Positions 25,403-34,842 are shown, counted from the first letter of the stretch. The stretch is DNA of 64,000 nt from Mycobacterium sp. OAS707 (GCF_014873705.1 NZ_JADBDS010000003.1:372001-436000), one strand, 5' to 3'. Notes: generated by a model from the sequence alone, not told the origin. Translations and numbers: made by a program.

Positions 25403-26587
25403 ATGCGGATCGGCTACACCCCGGAGCAGGAGGAGTTGCGCCGCGAGCTGCGGTCCTACTTCACCAAACTCATGACACCTGAGCGTGCCGAGGCGCTGTC
25501 CGCGGGCGATGGCGGCGAGATGGGCCGCGGCAACGTCTACCGCGAAACGGTCCAGCAGATGGGCAAGGACGGCTGGCTCACGCTGAACTGGCCCAAGGAG
25601 TACGGCGGCCAGGAGCGCACGCCGATGGAGAGCCTGATCTTCAATGACGAAGCCGCGATCGCGAATGTGCCGGTGCCGTTCCTGACCATCAACAGCGTCG
25701 CGCCGACGATCATGCATTTCGGCAGCGAGGAGCAGAAGAAGTTCTTCCTGCCCAAGATCGCCGCCGGTGAACTGCACTTCTCGATCGGCTACTCCGAACC
25801 TGGTGCGGGCACCGACCTCGCCGCGCTGCGCACCACCGCGGTGCGTGACGGCGACGACTACGTCATCAACGGCCAGAAGATGTGGACCAGCCTGATCGCC
25901 TACGCCGACTACGTGTGGCTGGCCGTGCGCACGAACCCGGAAGCCAAGAAGCATCGCGGCATTTCGATGCTGATCGTGCCGACCACCGCCGAGGGCTTCT
26001 CGTGGACGCCGGTGCACACGATGGCCGGCGTCGACACCAGCGCCACCTACTACCAGGACGTGCGGGTGCCCGTCACGAACCTCGTCGGCGAGGAGAACGC
26101 CGGCTGGAAGCTGGTGACCAACCAGCTCAACCACGAGCGCGTCGCACTCGTTTCTGCCCAGCCGATCTTCGTGGCGCTCAACGGCGTTCGCGAATGGGCG
26201 CAGAACACCAAGGACATCCACGGCAACCGGCTGATCGACTCCGAATGGGTGCAGCTGAATTTGGCAAGGGTGCACGCCAAGGCCGAGGTGCTCAAGCTGA
26301 TCAACTGGGAGCTGGCGTCCTCTGCCGAGGCCTCCCCGTCTCCCGCGGACGCGTCGGCGGCCAAGGTGTACGGCACCGAGTTGGCCACCGAGGCCTACCG
26401 GCTGCTGATGGAGGTGCTCGGCACCGCGGGCACGCTTCGCACGAACTCCCCCGGCGCGCTGCTGCGTGGACGCGTCGAGCGCATGCATCGCAGCTGCCTG
26501 ATCCTCACGTTCGGCGGCGGCACCAACGAGATTCAGCGCGACATCATCGGAATGGTGGCGCTCGGACTGCCCCGGGTCAATCGGTAA
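25403..26587 (+). CDS. fadE26: Acyl-CoA dehydrogenase FadE26 (ChsE4)
   Basis: The 394-residue acyl-CoA dehydrogenase matches Rv3504 through most of its length by recall (MRIxYTPEQEELRRELRSYF at the start, FGGGTNEIQRDIIGMVALGLPR at the end). With FadE27 it forms the alpha2beta2 ChsE4-ChsE5 dehydrogenase that oxidises steroid CoA thioesters with the full and shortened side chains. The ATG at 25403 was chosen by comparison with Rv3504; ATG 25397 is two codons upstream. Confidence 0.95.
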   Translation: MRIGYTPEQEELRRELRSYFTKLMTPERAEALSAGDGGEMGRGNVYRETVQQMGKDGWLTLNWPKEYGGQERTPMESLIFNDEAAIANVPVPFLTINSVAPTIMHFGSEEQKKFFLPKIAAGELHFSIGYSEPGAGTDLAALRTTAVRDGDDYVINGQKMWTSLIAYADYVWLAVRTNPEAKKHRGISMLIVPTTAEGFSWTPVHTMAGVDTSATYYQDVRVPVTNLVGEENAGWKLVTNQLNHERVALVSAQPIFVALNGVREWAQNTKDIHGNRLIDSEWVQLNLARVHAKAEVLKLINWELASSAEASPSPADASAAKVYGTELATEAYRLLMEVLGTAGTLRTNSPGALLRGRVERMHRSCLILTFGGGTNEIQRDIIGMVALGLPRVNR

Positions 26588-26595
26588 GGAAGATC

Positions 26596-27687
26596 ATGGA
26601 TTTCAAGACGACGGAAGCCGCGGACGATCTGGGCGGTCTGGCCCGCACCATCACCGATTCGGTGTGCACCAATGAGCATCAGCGCGAGCTCGACAAGCTC
26701 GACGAGCGCTTCGACCGCGACCTGTGGGGCAAGTTGATCGAGGCCGACATCCTGTCCGCAGCCGCGCCAGAGGCACTGGGCGGTGGCGGTTTTGGCGTGC
26801 TGGAGCAGGTGGCCGTGCTGGAGGCGCTTGGCCGTCAGCTTGCCGCGGTGCCCTATCTGGATTCGGTGGTGCTCGGCGCAGGCGCGCTGGCGAAGTTCGG
26901 CTCCGAGGCGCTGCAGCAGGAGTGGGCGACGCCCGCGGTCGCCGGCGAGAAGATCATCGCAGTGGCGCTTGACGGCGAGATGGGCGAAGGCCCGGTACGG
27001 GCTCAGGCTAGTGGCTCTGGCTATCGGTTGACGGGTTCGCGCACGCAGGTCGCCTTCGGGCCGGTCGCAGACGCGTTCCTGGTTCCGGCCGAAACCGATT
27101 CCGGGACAAAGGTTTTTCTGATCGGCGAGGCAGACGCGGGCGTGACGGTGACGAGCCTCGAAACCACCGGCCTCGGCAGCATCGGCCACCTCGAACTGCA
27201 GGGTGTCGAGACCGATCGGGTCGTCGGCGGCGAGGAGGTCATCGGCTGGCTGACCATCCACGGCGCGTTGGGTCGCAGCGCGTATCAACTCGGCGTGCTC
27301 GACCGGGCGCTGGAGCTGACGGCGTCCTACGCCCGTGAACGTGAGCAGTTCGACCGGCCAATCGGCAGTTTCCAGGCGGTGTCATCGCGGCTGGCCGATG
27401 ACTACATCAACGTGAAGGCGCTGCGCCTGACGGTCACCCAGGCCGCGTGGCGGTTGTCGGAGGACTTACCCGCAGACATCGACGTCAATACGGCGGCGTT
27501 CTGGGCGGCCGACGCCGGTCACCGCGTGGCGCACACCACCGTGCACGTGCACGGCGGCGTCGGTATCGACCTGGACCATCCCGTGCACCGGTACTTCCTG
27601 GCGGCCAAGCAGACCGAGTTCGCCGTCGGCAGCGCGACGGGACAGTTGCTGCGCATCGGCCGTGAATTGGCCGATACGCCCGCTTAG
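26596..27687 (+). CDS. fadE27: Acyl-CoA dehydrogenase FadE27 (ChsE5)
   Basis: The 363-residue partner subunit of FadE26 begins with MDFKTTEAADDLGGLART. It contains the acyl-CoA dehydrogenase fold with the HVHGGVGIDLDHPVHRYF motif near the C-terminus. The ATG is 8 bases after the fadE26 stop, with AAGGAAG upstream. A much longer open frame from 25882 only reads an alternative frame through fadE26 and is not coding. Confidence 0.95.
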   Translation: MDFKTTEAADDLGGLARTITDSVCTNEHQRELDKLDERFDRDLWGKLIEADILSAAAPEALGGGGFGVLEQVAVLEALGRQLAAVPYLDSVVLGAGALAKFGSEALQQEWATPAVAGEKIIAVALDGEMGEGPVRAQASGSGYRLTGSRTQVAFGPVADAFLVPAETDSGTKVFLIGEADAGVTVTSLETTGLGSIGHLELQGVETDRVVGGEEVIGWLTIHGALGRSAYQLGVLDRALELTASYAREREQFDRPIGSFQAVSSRLADDYINVKALRLTVTQAAWRLSEDLPADIDVNTAAFWAADAGHRVAHTTVHVHGGVGIDLDHPVHRYFLAAKQTEFAVGSATGQLLRIGRELADTPA

Positions 27688-27688
27688 C

Positions 27689-29188
27689 GTGGATCTTCCA
27701 ACTGTCACCGGCCTGCTGACCCCGCTGGTCGAGGTCGACGATCGCGGCGTCTTCTTCGAGGACGACTTCACCAGCTGGCGCGACCACATCGCGCACGCGG
27801 CCGCGATCGCTGCCGCTTTGAAGGCGCGCCTGGACCCCGCACGACCGCCGCACGTCGGTGTCCTACTGCAGAACACGCCGTTCTTCTCCGCGGTGCTCGT
27901 CGCTGCGGCGCTGACGGGAATCGTCCCGGTGGGACTGAATCCGGTGCGACGCGGAGCGGCTCTGGCCCGTGACGTCACCCACGCGGATTGCCAAGTGGTG
28001 CTGGCTGATTCGGCGTCGGCAACCGGACTCGATGTCGACTACATCGATGTCGATTCGCCGGAGTGGGCGACAGAGGTGGCCGCCTACCGGGGCACACCCG
28101 TCGTCGCGTACGACGCAGATCCCGGCGACCTGTTCATGCTCATCTACACCTCGGGCACCAGCGGCGAGCCCAAAGCCGTGAAATGCAGCGAAGGCAAGGT
28201 CGCGATCGCGGGAGTGACGATGGCGCAGCGCTTCTCGCTCGGCCCCCAAGACGTGTGCTACGTCTCGATGCCGCTGTTTCATTCGAACGCGGTGCTCGTC
28301 GGCTGGGCGGTGGCGATCGCATGCGGTGGCTCACTTGTGTTGCGGCGCAAGTTCTCTGCGTCGCAGTTCATTCCCGATGTCCGCCACTACGGTGCGACGT
28401 ATGCGAATTACGTCGGCAAACCGTTGTCGTACGTGCTCGCCACGCCCGAGCGTCCCGACGATGCGGACAACCCGCTGCGAGCGGTCTACGGCAACGAGGG
28501 CGCGCCTGCCGATGTGGAGCGGTTCGCCAAGCGGTTCGACACCCTGGTGATGGACGGGTTCGGGTCGACGGAGGGCGGCATCGCGATCGGCCGCACACCC
28601 GACACGCCGCCCGGCGCACTTGGCCCGTTACCGCCTGGGACCGAGATCATCGACGTCGAGACCGGTGAGCCGTGCCCGCCCGGCGTCACCGGCGAGCTGG
28701 TAAACGCTTCGGACGCAGGGCGTTTCGAGGGCTATTACAACGACCCCGATGCCGAGGCCGAGCGGATGCGCGGAGGCATGTACCACAGCGGGGACCTGGC
28801 GTACCGCGACGAGAACGGCTACGCGTACTTCGCGGGCAGGCTCGGCGACTGGATGCGCGTCGACGGCGAGAACCTCGGGTCCGCGCCGATCGAGCGAGTG
28901 CTGCTGCGCCACCCCGACGTGGTCGAGGTCGCGGTGTACGGTGTCCCCGCTCCTGACGTCGGCGATCAGGTGATGGCGGCGCTGGTGCTCACCGAGGATG
29001 CGGAGTTCGACCCCGACAAGTTCACGGCGTTTCTGGCCGAACAACCCGATCTCGGGCCTAAGCAATGGCCCTCGTTCGTGCGCGTCGGCGCGCAACTGCC
29101 GAGGACCGAGACGTTCAAGGTGATCAAGCGACAGTTGCAAGCGCAAGGCACCGACTGCCCCGACCCGGTGTATCCGATCAAGCGCTGA
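27689..29188 (+). CDS. fadD17: Steroid acyl-CoA ligase FadD17
   Basis: The 499-residue adenylate-forming ligase has the P-loop YTSGTSGEPKAVK, the YGNEG segment, the YHSGDLAYRDENGY hinge region and a C-terminal lid. It matches Rv3506. FadD17 is reported to activate steroids with a five-carbon side chain to CoA thioesters. The GTG at 27689 begins one base after the fadE27 stop; a GTG at 27662 would overlap fadE27. Confidence 0.93.
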   Translation: MDLPTVTGLLTPLVEVDDRGVFFEDDFTSWRDHIAHAAAIAAALKARLDPARPPHVGVLLQNTPFFSAVLVAAALTGIVPVGLNPVRRGAALARDVTHADCQVVLADSASATGLDVDYIDVDSPEWATEVAAYRGTPVVAYDADPGDLFMLIYTSGTSGEPKAVKCSEGKVAIAGVTMAQRFSLGPQDVCYVSMPLFHSNAVLVGWAVAIACGGSLVLRRKFSASQFIPDVRHYGATYANYVGKPLSYVLATPERPDDADNPLRAVYGNEGAPADVERFAKRFDTLVMDGFGSTEGGIAIGRTPDTPPGALGPLPPGTEIIDVETGEPCPPGVTGELVNASDAGRFEGYYNDPDAEAERMRGGMYHSGDLAYRDENGYAYFAGRLGDWMRVDGENLGSAPIERVLLRHPDVVEVAVYGVPAPDVGDQVMAALVLTEDAEFDPDKFTAFLAEQPDLGPKQWPSFVRVGAQLPRTETFKVIKRQLQAQGTDCPDPVYPIKR

Positions 29189-29223
29189 CGCCGTTGTCGT
29201 AGCGCGGCGGTAGCCTGGCGATC

Positions 29224-29976
29224 GTGGGCTATCGGGAGTTTTCGCCCCCGACCGCGCTGCGCGACCTCGTCGAATGCGCGTGGGTGGTGGACGGCCCGCC
29301 CCAGGTGGTGCGTGTGCTTCCCGATGGCTGCATGGATTTGATTCGGATGGACGGCCGCATCATGGTCGCCGGACCCGATACCAGCGCGTCGGTCACCCCA
29401 AACGGTGGAGAGCCGTTCGTGGGCTTGCGGTTTCGTCCAGGCGTACTGCCCCGCTTACTCGGTGTGCCCGCCGCAGAGCTGCGCGACGACCGCGTGGCAC
29501 TGACCGAGTTGCGCAGCGGGCTCCCCCGCCGTCGTTCTCTGGTTGATCTCGCGACGGAGCTCGCAGCTAACGAACCCCGCCCAGAGACCGCGCCCTGGTC
29601 GCTGTCGCTGCTGGGCCATGTGACCGAAAGGCTCGCCACGGGCTCAGCGGTCGCCGGCGTGGCCCGCGAGATCGGTTGGTCGAACCGAACCATGCAGCGC
29701 CAGTGCACATCTGTATACGGCTACGGTCCCGCAACACTGCGCCGCATCTTGCGATTCCGGCGCGCTGTGGTTCTGGCACGCGACGGGCTGCCGCCGACGG
29801 AGGTGGCCGCCAGGGCCGGGTATGCAGACCAGCCACACCTGTACCGCGAGGTGCGCGACCTTGCGGGAGTGCCGCTGGCCGAGTTGCGTCAGGAATCCAG
29901 TAGCGCGAACAGATCGACCCAATTGCCGTCGGGATCGGCGACAGTCGCATACCGCATTCCCCACGGCGCGTCATAG
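29224..29976 (+). CDS. AraC-family transcriptional regulator
   Basis: The 250-residue protein has an N-terminal sensor-like domain (FSPPTALRDLVECAWVVDG, then FVGLRFRPG). The C-terminal AraC helix-turn-helix pair spans about residues 130-225 (VAGVAREIGWSNRTMQRQC and PPTEVAARAGYADQPHLYREVRDLAGV). The target is unknown. The last 88 bases overlap the convergent VOC gene, so the final residues past the DNA-binding domain are read through its 3' end. Confidence 0.85.
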   Translation: MGYREFSPPTALRDLVECAWVVDGPPQVVRVLPDGCMDLIRMDGRIMVAGPDTSASVTPNGGEPFVGLRFRPGVLPRLLGVPAAELRDDRVALTELRSGLPRRRSLVDLATELAANEPRPETAPWSLSLLGHVTERLATGSAVAGVAREIGWSNRTMQRQCTSVYGYGPATLRRILRFRRAVVLARDGLPPTEVAARAGYADQPHLYREVRDLAGVPLAELRQESSSANRSTQLPSGSATVAYRIPHGAS

Positions 29977-30293
29977 GGCGGCAACGGCCCGGCATGACCT
30001 GCGGCCGTGACCTTCTCGAACAACGCGTCGACTTCCGCCGGTGATCCGACCCCCAGCGCCAATGCCAGTCGGCTGTCCGAGGAAGTCGGCGCCCAACCCG
30101 GATGCATGCCGGCGATCGTGTTCTCAGTGTCGAGCGACAGCTTGTTTCCACCAGGTAGGTCAACCGCTACGTGCGGGGTTTCGCCATCCGGTATGCGCAG
30201 GCCCAGCAGGCGGTAGAAGTCAATCGATCGCTCGAGGTCCGACGCGAAGACTTGGAACACGGCCGAATTCAGGTGTATGTCCATGTCCAGCAC
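29889..30293 (-). CDS. VOC (glyoxalase/bleomycin-resistance fold) protein
   Basis: The 134-residue protein shows the VOC layout: FQVFASDLERSIDFYRLLGL at the start and YATVADPDGNWVDLFALL at the end, with a likely metal-ligand glutamate replaced by aspartate in the last strand. VOC proteins are metal-dependent isomerases, dioxygenases or binding proteins; the substrate is unknown. It overlaps the AraC-type gene tail-to-tail by 88 bases. Confidence 0.82.
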   Translation of the reverse strand: MLDMDIHLNSAVFQVFASDLERSIDFYRLLGLRIPDGETPHVAVDLPGGNKLSLDTENTIAGMHPGWAPTSSDSRLALALGVGSPAEVDALFEKVTAAGHAGPLPPYDAPWGMRYATVADPDGNWVDLFALLDS

Positions 30294-30387
30294 GCTAGGT
30301 TGCGGCCTGCGGCGCTGTCGTGAACAAATCGGACACGAACGGTGCGCACTCGCCGACCCTTGCTAGGTAGTTCGCAGGGGAAGAATA

Positions 30388-30399
30388 AGTAGATCTACT
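30388..30399. promoter_or_regulatory. 12-base palindrome in divergent promoter region
   Basis: AGTAGATCTACT is a perfect palindrome located between the divergent VOC (start 30293) and LpqN-like lipoprotein (start 30504) genes. It may be an operator for either promoter. The regulator is unknown; the AraC-type gene nearby is one candidate. Confidence 0.4.
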
Positions 30400-30503
30400 C
30401 TGCCTGCATATGGGCGATTTTGCACTACGCTTCGCTACGGCACATCCGCCGAATCCGTTTGCCGTCACGGCGACCGGCGAGCACAGATCGACAGGAGTAA
30501 TTA

Positions 30504-31223
30504 GTGAAACGCACAGCAATCACTGGGACCGTCGCGATAGCCGCGACGCTCGCCGTCCTGCTGTCCGGTTGCGGCTCTGACACGAAGACTGCACCCAGCA
30601 CATCCACCTCTTCGAAGACCTCCACCAGTTCCTCGACGAGCAAGAAGGCCGCCCCGTCGTCGAAACCCAAGGTGGCCCCGCGCGATGAGGACGCAAAGGG
30701 ACCGAACCCGACCATCGCCAGCTACATCGCGGAGAACAACATCCAGGAGACCCCGGTCAAGCGCGGCGATCCCGGTTCGCCCACCATCGATCTGCCGGTT
30801 CCCGACGGCTGGGAGCCCGCCGGTGAGGACACGCCCGATTGGGCATACGGCGCAATCGTTTACACCGGACCTGACGCCGGCGACTACACACCGAGCATCG
30901 TCGCCCTGGTTTCAAAACTGACCGGCAACGTCGATCCCCAGAAGATCATCGACCTGGCTCCCGGTGAGCTCAACAACCTGCCCGGTTGGAAGGCGATGAA
31001 CGAGGGCGAGACGAGCACACTTGGCGAGTACCCGGCCTTCCAGCTCGGTGGCACCTGGACCCAGGACGGCCAGACGAAGATCGTCGCGCAGAAGACGGTC
31101 GTGATCCCAGGCAGCGACGGCCTTTACGTCCTGCAGCTCAACGCCGACGGTCTGGAAGACCAGAAGGAAATCATCGGCGCGGCAACCGATGTGATCGACA
31201 CGGACACCACGATCACGCCCTGA
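30504..31223 (+). CDS. LpqN/LpqT-family lipoprotein
   Basis: The 239-residue protein has a lipoprotein signal peptide with lipobox LLSGC (Cys23) and a Ser/Thr/Lys-rich linker of about 40 residues. An LpqN-type domain follows (TIASYIAENNIQETPVKRGD, then IDLPVPDGWEPAGEDTPDWAYGAIVY). LpqN-type lipoproteins sit in the mycobacterial envelope; some bind trehalose mycolates through MmpL3. The GTG start follows AGGAG. A strong terminator follows. Confidence 0.88.
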   Translation: MKRTAITGTVAIAATLAVLLSGCGSDTKTAPSTSTSSKTSTSSSTSKKAAPSSKPKVAPRDEDAKGPNPTIASYIAENNIQETPVKRGDPGSPTIDLPVPDGWEPAGEDTPDWAYGAIVYTGPDAGDYTPSIVALVSKLTGNVDPQKIIDLAPGELNNLPGWKAMNEGETSTLGEYPAFQLGGTWTQDGQTKIVAQKTVVIPGSDGLYVLQLNADGLEDQKEIIGAATDVIDTDTTITP

Positions 31224-31236
31224 CCGACTGCGACGC

Positions 31237-31269
31237 AACGCCGCCGGAGATCTGCATTCCGGCGGCGTT
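31237..31269. terminator. Rho-independent terminator after the lipoprotein gene
   Basis: AACGCCGCCGGA (31237-31248) pairs fully with TCCGGCGGCGTT (31258-31269) around a 9-base loop, followed by T. It separates the lipoprotein gene from the convergent hydrolase gene. Confidence 0.75.
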
Positions 31270-31273
31270 TGCG

Positions 31274-31978
31274 TTATGCCAGACCGCTCAGAGCAGCAGC
31301 CAAATCGGTTGGCCGCGAGTAGAACGGCGAATGGCCGCCTGGCAGTTCAACGATTTCGGCCTTGAGCCAGTCCCGCGCGATCCGCCTCGACCACGGCGGA
31401 TTGACCATGCGGTCCTGTTCGCACACTATGTATTTGGTGTCGACGGCGGGATACGCGGGCAACGAACACGGCACCTTGTACGGCTCCATGGATTGCGGAC
31501 GAAGCCGAACGAAAGCGGCCGAAGCCGTCGCTTCGTCGCAATCACCGAAAACGTGAGAGTGCGCCAGTTTCTGGTCTATCCAGTTGCGACGACCTTCGGC
31601 ATCCTTCACGCCCAACCCACTCGGATAGTCGCGGTTGAGCATTTCCGGTTCGTCGATCATCTGCTGCGCGAACGCCCGGCCAGGAATCGGTGGTACGCCG
31701 CACACATAGACCAGACGTCGCAACGGCCTGCGCGCAGCGACGAGTGGGATCGTTTGTCCGCCCATTGAATGACCGACAAGAACCAGATCATCGCCGCGGA
31801 CGTCTCTGATTGCGGCACAGACGATGTCGGCGTAGTCGTCGAACGTTGCTGCACTGTCGTCTACCGGTAGGTCCATCACGATCACTCGATGACCTTGTGC
31901 TTCGAGTTCGGGTACCAGGCTTTCCCAACACCACGGGCCGAGCCACGCCCCGTGCACCAACGCAAAAGTCGCCATCAT
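31274..31978 (-). CDS. Alpha/beta hydrolase
   Basis: The 234-residue protein has the oxyanion HGAWLGPWCWE start, the nucleophile elbow GHSMGG (Ser71) and a catalytic His216 in GGHSPF. The acid is likely in CEQDRMV. It resembles the plant methyl-esterase-like hydrolases common in actinobacteria. The substrate is unknown. It has no KstR box. Confidence 0.87.
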   Translation of the reverse strand: MMATFALVHGAWLGPWCWESLVPELEAQGHRVIVMDLPVDDSAATFDDYADIVCAAIRDVRGDDLVLVGHSMGGQTIPLVAARRPLRRLVYVCGVPPIPGRAFAQQMIDEPEMLNRDYPSGLGVKDAEGRRNWIDQKLAHSHVFGDCDEATASAAFVRLRPQSMEPYKVPCSLPAYPAVDTKYIVCEQDRMVNPPWSRRIARDWLKAEIVELPGGHSPFYSRPTDLAAALSGLA

Positions 31979-31998
31979 CCCCCCTCAGGGGACTCTAG

Positions 31999-33120
31999 CT
32001 AACCCTCCCGGATGTCGTCGAGCTTGCGAGTAGCTTGCTCGAAGCCGGCTACGAGCTCGGCGATGATGTCGGCGACGGGCCGGATCTCGTTCATCCGGCC
32101 GACGATCTGGCCGACAGGCATCGCGACGGTGTCGGGATTGTCGGACTCGTTCATCCGCTGATGGGCCTCACTGACGAGGATGTTCTGCAGCGGCATCGGC
32201 AGCGGCTCCGGCGCATCGCGTTCGTCCCACGCGTCAGTCCAGCGAGTCTTGAGCAGCCGGGCCGGCTTGCCCGTGTAGATGCGGCGGCGGACCGTATCGC
32301 TGGAGTTGGCCCGTAGCAGCGCTTCCTGAATCGTCGAAACGCCGCCCGGTTTACGGTTACCGAGGTCGTACTCCGCCGACGTCAGGAACGCCGAACCCAT
32401 CCAAACACCTTGTGCGCCAAGGGCTAACGCCGCGGCCACCTGCCTGCCGGTGCCGATGCCTCCGGCCGCCAGCGCCGGCGCCTTACCGTCGAGAGCGTCG
32501 ACGATCTCCGGCCACAACACCATCGACCCGATCTCACCGGTGTGTCCACCGGCCTCATGGCCCTGCGCGACAACGATGTCAACACCGTTGTCGACATGGC
32601 GCTGCGCGTGTTTGGCGCTGCCGGCCAGCGCCGCCACTGGAACACCGGCCTCGTGGGCCTGGTCGATGACGTCGCGCGGCGGTGAGCCAAGCGCGTTCGC
32701 GATCAGCTTGATCGGATGCTTGAGGGCCACCTCGACGTGCGAGCGCGCCACCGAGTGCAACCACCCGAGTACACCCTCGTTGCGCTCCCCCTCGTCGGGC
32801 AGCGGCGGAACACCAAGATCGGCAAGGGTTTTGGCGACGAAGTCACGATGGCTCTGTGGAATCAGCTTGTCGATGTCGACTGCCGAGCCTTCTTGCGGCA
32901 CCTTGGCGGGCATGACGATGTCGACGCCGTACGGTTTGCCGTCGGTGTTCTCGTCCATCCAGCACAGCACGTTCTCGAGATCGTCGGCATCGTTGAACCG
33001 CACACACCCGAGCACGCCGAGTCCACCGGCCTTGCTGACAGCAGCGGCAACCTTTTCCGATGGTGTGAAAACGAAGATCGGATAGTCGATGCCGAAGCGG
33101 TCACACAGCTCGGTGCGCAT
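31999..33120 (-). CDS. Nitronate monooxygenase-like flavoprotein
   Basis: The 373-residue TIM-barrel flavoprotein belongs to the 2-nitropropane dioxygenase/enoyl reductase group. It contains KAGGLGVLGCVRF, the FMN-binding AQGHEAGGHTGEIG and PALAAGGIGTGRQVAAALALGAQGVWMGS. The ATG at 33120 overlaps the fadD19 stop by one base, so it is co-transcribed from the KstR promoter. A steroid-pathway oxidoreductase role is inferred from this. Related NPD genes occur in other steroid clusters (for example ipdC). Confidence 0.87.
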   Translation of the reverse strand: MRTELCDRFGIDYPIFVFTPSEKVAAAVSKAGGLGVLGCVRFNDADDLENVLCWMDENTDGKPYGVDIVMPAKVPQEGSAVDIDKLIPQSHRDFVAKTLADLGVPPLPDEGERNEGVLGWLHSVARSHVEVALKHPIKLIANALGSPPRDVIDQAHEAGVPVAALAGSAKHAQRHVDNGVDIVVAQGHEAGGHTGEIGSMVLWPEIVDALDGKAPALAAGGIGTGRQVAAALALGAQGVWMGSAFLTSAEYDLGNRKPGGVSTIQEALLRANSSDTVRRRIYTGKPARLLKTRWTDAWDERDAPEPLPMPLQNILVSEAHQRMNESDNPDTVAMPVGQIVGRMNEIRPVADIIAELVAGFEQATRKLDDIREG

Positions 33121-34772
33121 CAGCTCGACGACCCCACGTGGTTGGCGTGCGCATCGTCGGCCGGCCGCTCCTCGGTCTGGTCTTTCGCCCATCGGTAATC
33201 GGGCTTCCCGGCCGGGGTCCGCTGGATCCCGTCGACCCACCAAACCTTGCGCGGCACCTTGTATCCCGCGATCTCGTTGCGCACGAAGGCGTCGAGTTCG
33301 GCAAGCGTCGGGTTGGTGCCGGGCCTGCGATGCACGACGGCGGCGACGCAGTTGCCGTACCGCTCGTCGGGAACGCCAACCACGAGCGCGTCGAAAACGT
33401 CGGGATGGCCCTTGAGCGCGGCCTCGACCTCTTCGGGGTAAATCTTCTCGCCGCCGCTGTTGATGGACTGCGAGCCGCGACCGAGCATCGTCACCGATCC
33501 GTCTTCCTCGACCTCTGCGTAGTCGCCGGGGATCGCGTAGCGGATGCCGTTGAAGGTCTTGAAGGTTTCGGCGGTCTTTTTCTCGTCCTTGTAATAGCCG
33601 ACCGGGATGTTGCCCTTCTTCGCGATCATCCCGCGCACTCCGGAGCCCGGCTTGACCTCGTTGCCGTTCTCGTCGAGGACGACGGTGCGGTGATCGATGG
33701 TGACGCGCGGCCCGCCGGTGTGCGACTGCCCCTTGACGACGATGTTGGTACCGCCGAACCCGGTTTCCGACGAACCGATCGAGTCCGTGATGACCCGGTT
33801 GGGCAGCAGTTCGAGGAATTTCTCCTTGATGCTGGTCGAGAACAACGCGGCCGTGCTGGCCAGCAGGAACAGGCTCGACAAGTCCGGCTCGTGGCCACCG
33901 TCGTGCAGCTTGGTCAGCGCATCGAGCAGCGGGCGCGCCATCGCGTCACCGGTGAAGAACAGCAGGTTGACCTTGTACTTCTCGATCGTCCGCCACACGT
34001 CGTCGGCGTCGAATTCCGGTGCAAGAACAGTGGTTTGGCCCGAGAACAGCGACATCCACGTGGCCGACTGCGTGGCACCGTGGATCATCGGCGGAATCGG
34101 GTAGCGGATCATCGGCGGGTTCTCCGCTGCGGCCTTGGCCAGGTCGTACTCGTCCTTGACGAACTCGCCCGTCGCAAAGTCGGTGCCGCCGAACAACACT
34201 CGGTAGATGTCCTCGTGGCGCCACATCACGCCCTTGGGGAAACCGGTCGTGCCGCCCGTGTAGAGCAGATAGATGTCGTCGGCGCTGCGTTCACCGAAAT
34301 CACGCTCGGCTGAGGCCTGCTCGAGTGCGGAGTAGAACTCGATGCCGCCGTAGCGGGCGAAGTCGTCATCGCTGCCGTCCTCGACGACCAGGATGGTCTT
34401 GACGTTCGGCGTCTCCGGCAACACGTTGGCGACCCGGTCGGAGTAGCGGCGCTCGTGTACCAACGCGACCATGTCGGAGTTCTCGAACAGGTACTTCAAC
34501 TCGCCCTCGACGTAGCGGAAGTTGACGTTGACCAGGATGGCGCCGGCCTTCACGATGCCGAGCATCGCGATCACGATTTCGATGCGGTTGCGGCAGTACA
34601 GGCCGACCTTGTCGTCCTTCTTCACGCCCTGGTCGAGGAGGTAGTGAGCAAGGCGGTTGGCCTTCTCCTCCAACTCGGCGTAGGTGATCTGCTCGTCACC
34701 GCAGATCAGGGCAACACGGTCAGGCACAGCGTCGATGGCGTGCTCGGCGAGATCGGCAATGTTCAGGGCCAC
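33120..34772 (-). CDS. fadD19: Steroid acyl-CoA ligase FadD19
   Basis: The 550-residue adenylate-forming ligase closely follows Rv3515c: ALNIADLAEHAIDAVPDRVA at the start, P-loop YTGGTTGFPKGVMWRHED, and SINSGGEKIYPEEVE near the C-terminal hinge. FadD19 makes the CoA thioester of the eight-carbon cholesterol side-chain acid. The GTG at 34772 is used because it lines up with the known N-terminus and lies 11 bases from the KstR box. A longer reading to 35021 would run through the box and into echA19. Confidence 0.95.
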   Translation of the reverse strand: MALNIADLAEHAIDAVPDRVALICGDEQITYAELEEKANRLAHYLLDQGVKKDDKVGLYCRNRIEIVIAMLGIVKAGAILVNVNFRYVEGELKYLFENSDMVALVHERRYSDRVANVLPETPNVKTILVVEDGSDDDFARYGGIEFYSALEQASAERDFGERSADDIYLLYTGGTTGFPKGVMWRHEDIYRVLFGGTDFATGEFVKDEYDLAKAAAENPPMIRYPIPPMIHGATQSATWMSLFSGQTTVLAPEFDADDVWRTIEKYKVNLLFFTGDAMARPLLDALTKLHDGGHEPDLSSLFLLASTAALFSTSIKEKFLELLPNRVITDSIGSSETGFGGTNIVVKGQSHTGGPRVTIDHRTVVLDENGNEVKPGSGVRGMIAKKGNIPVGYYKDEKKTAETFKTFNGIRYAIPGDYAEVEEDGSVTMLGRGSQSINSGGEKIYPEEVEAALKGHPDVFDALVVGVPDERYGNCVAAVVHRRPGTNPTLAELDAFVRNEIAGYKVPRKVWWVDGIQRTPAGKPDYRWAKDQTEERPADDAHANHVGSSS

Positions 34773-34783
34773 GAGACCTAAAC

Positions 34784-34797
34784 TAGAACGTGTTACA
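34784..34797. promoter_or_regulatory. KstR operator between fadD19 and echA19
   Basis: TAGAACGTGTTACA has the same 14 bases as the fdxD/fadE26 site. It ends 11 bases from the fadD19 start, leaving no room for a normal leader, and 45 bases from the echA19 start. Confidence 0.88.
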
Positions 34798-34842
34798 TTT
34801 TCATTCAAGTCTGTGGCATCGACGCTGGAAAGAAGGCTGGTC

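Noticed and set aside
25882..26595. Upstream extension of the fadE27 frame
   Set aside because: This part is an alternate frame through fadE26; the ATG at 26596 has a ribosome binding site and the right N-terminus.
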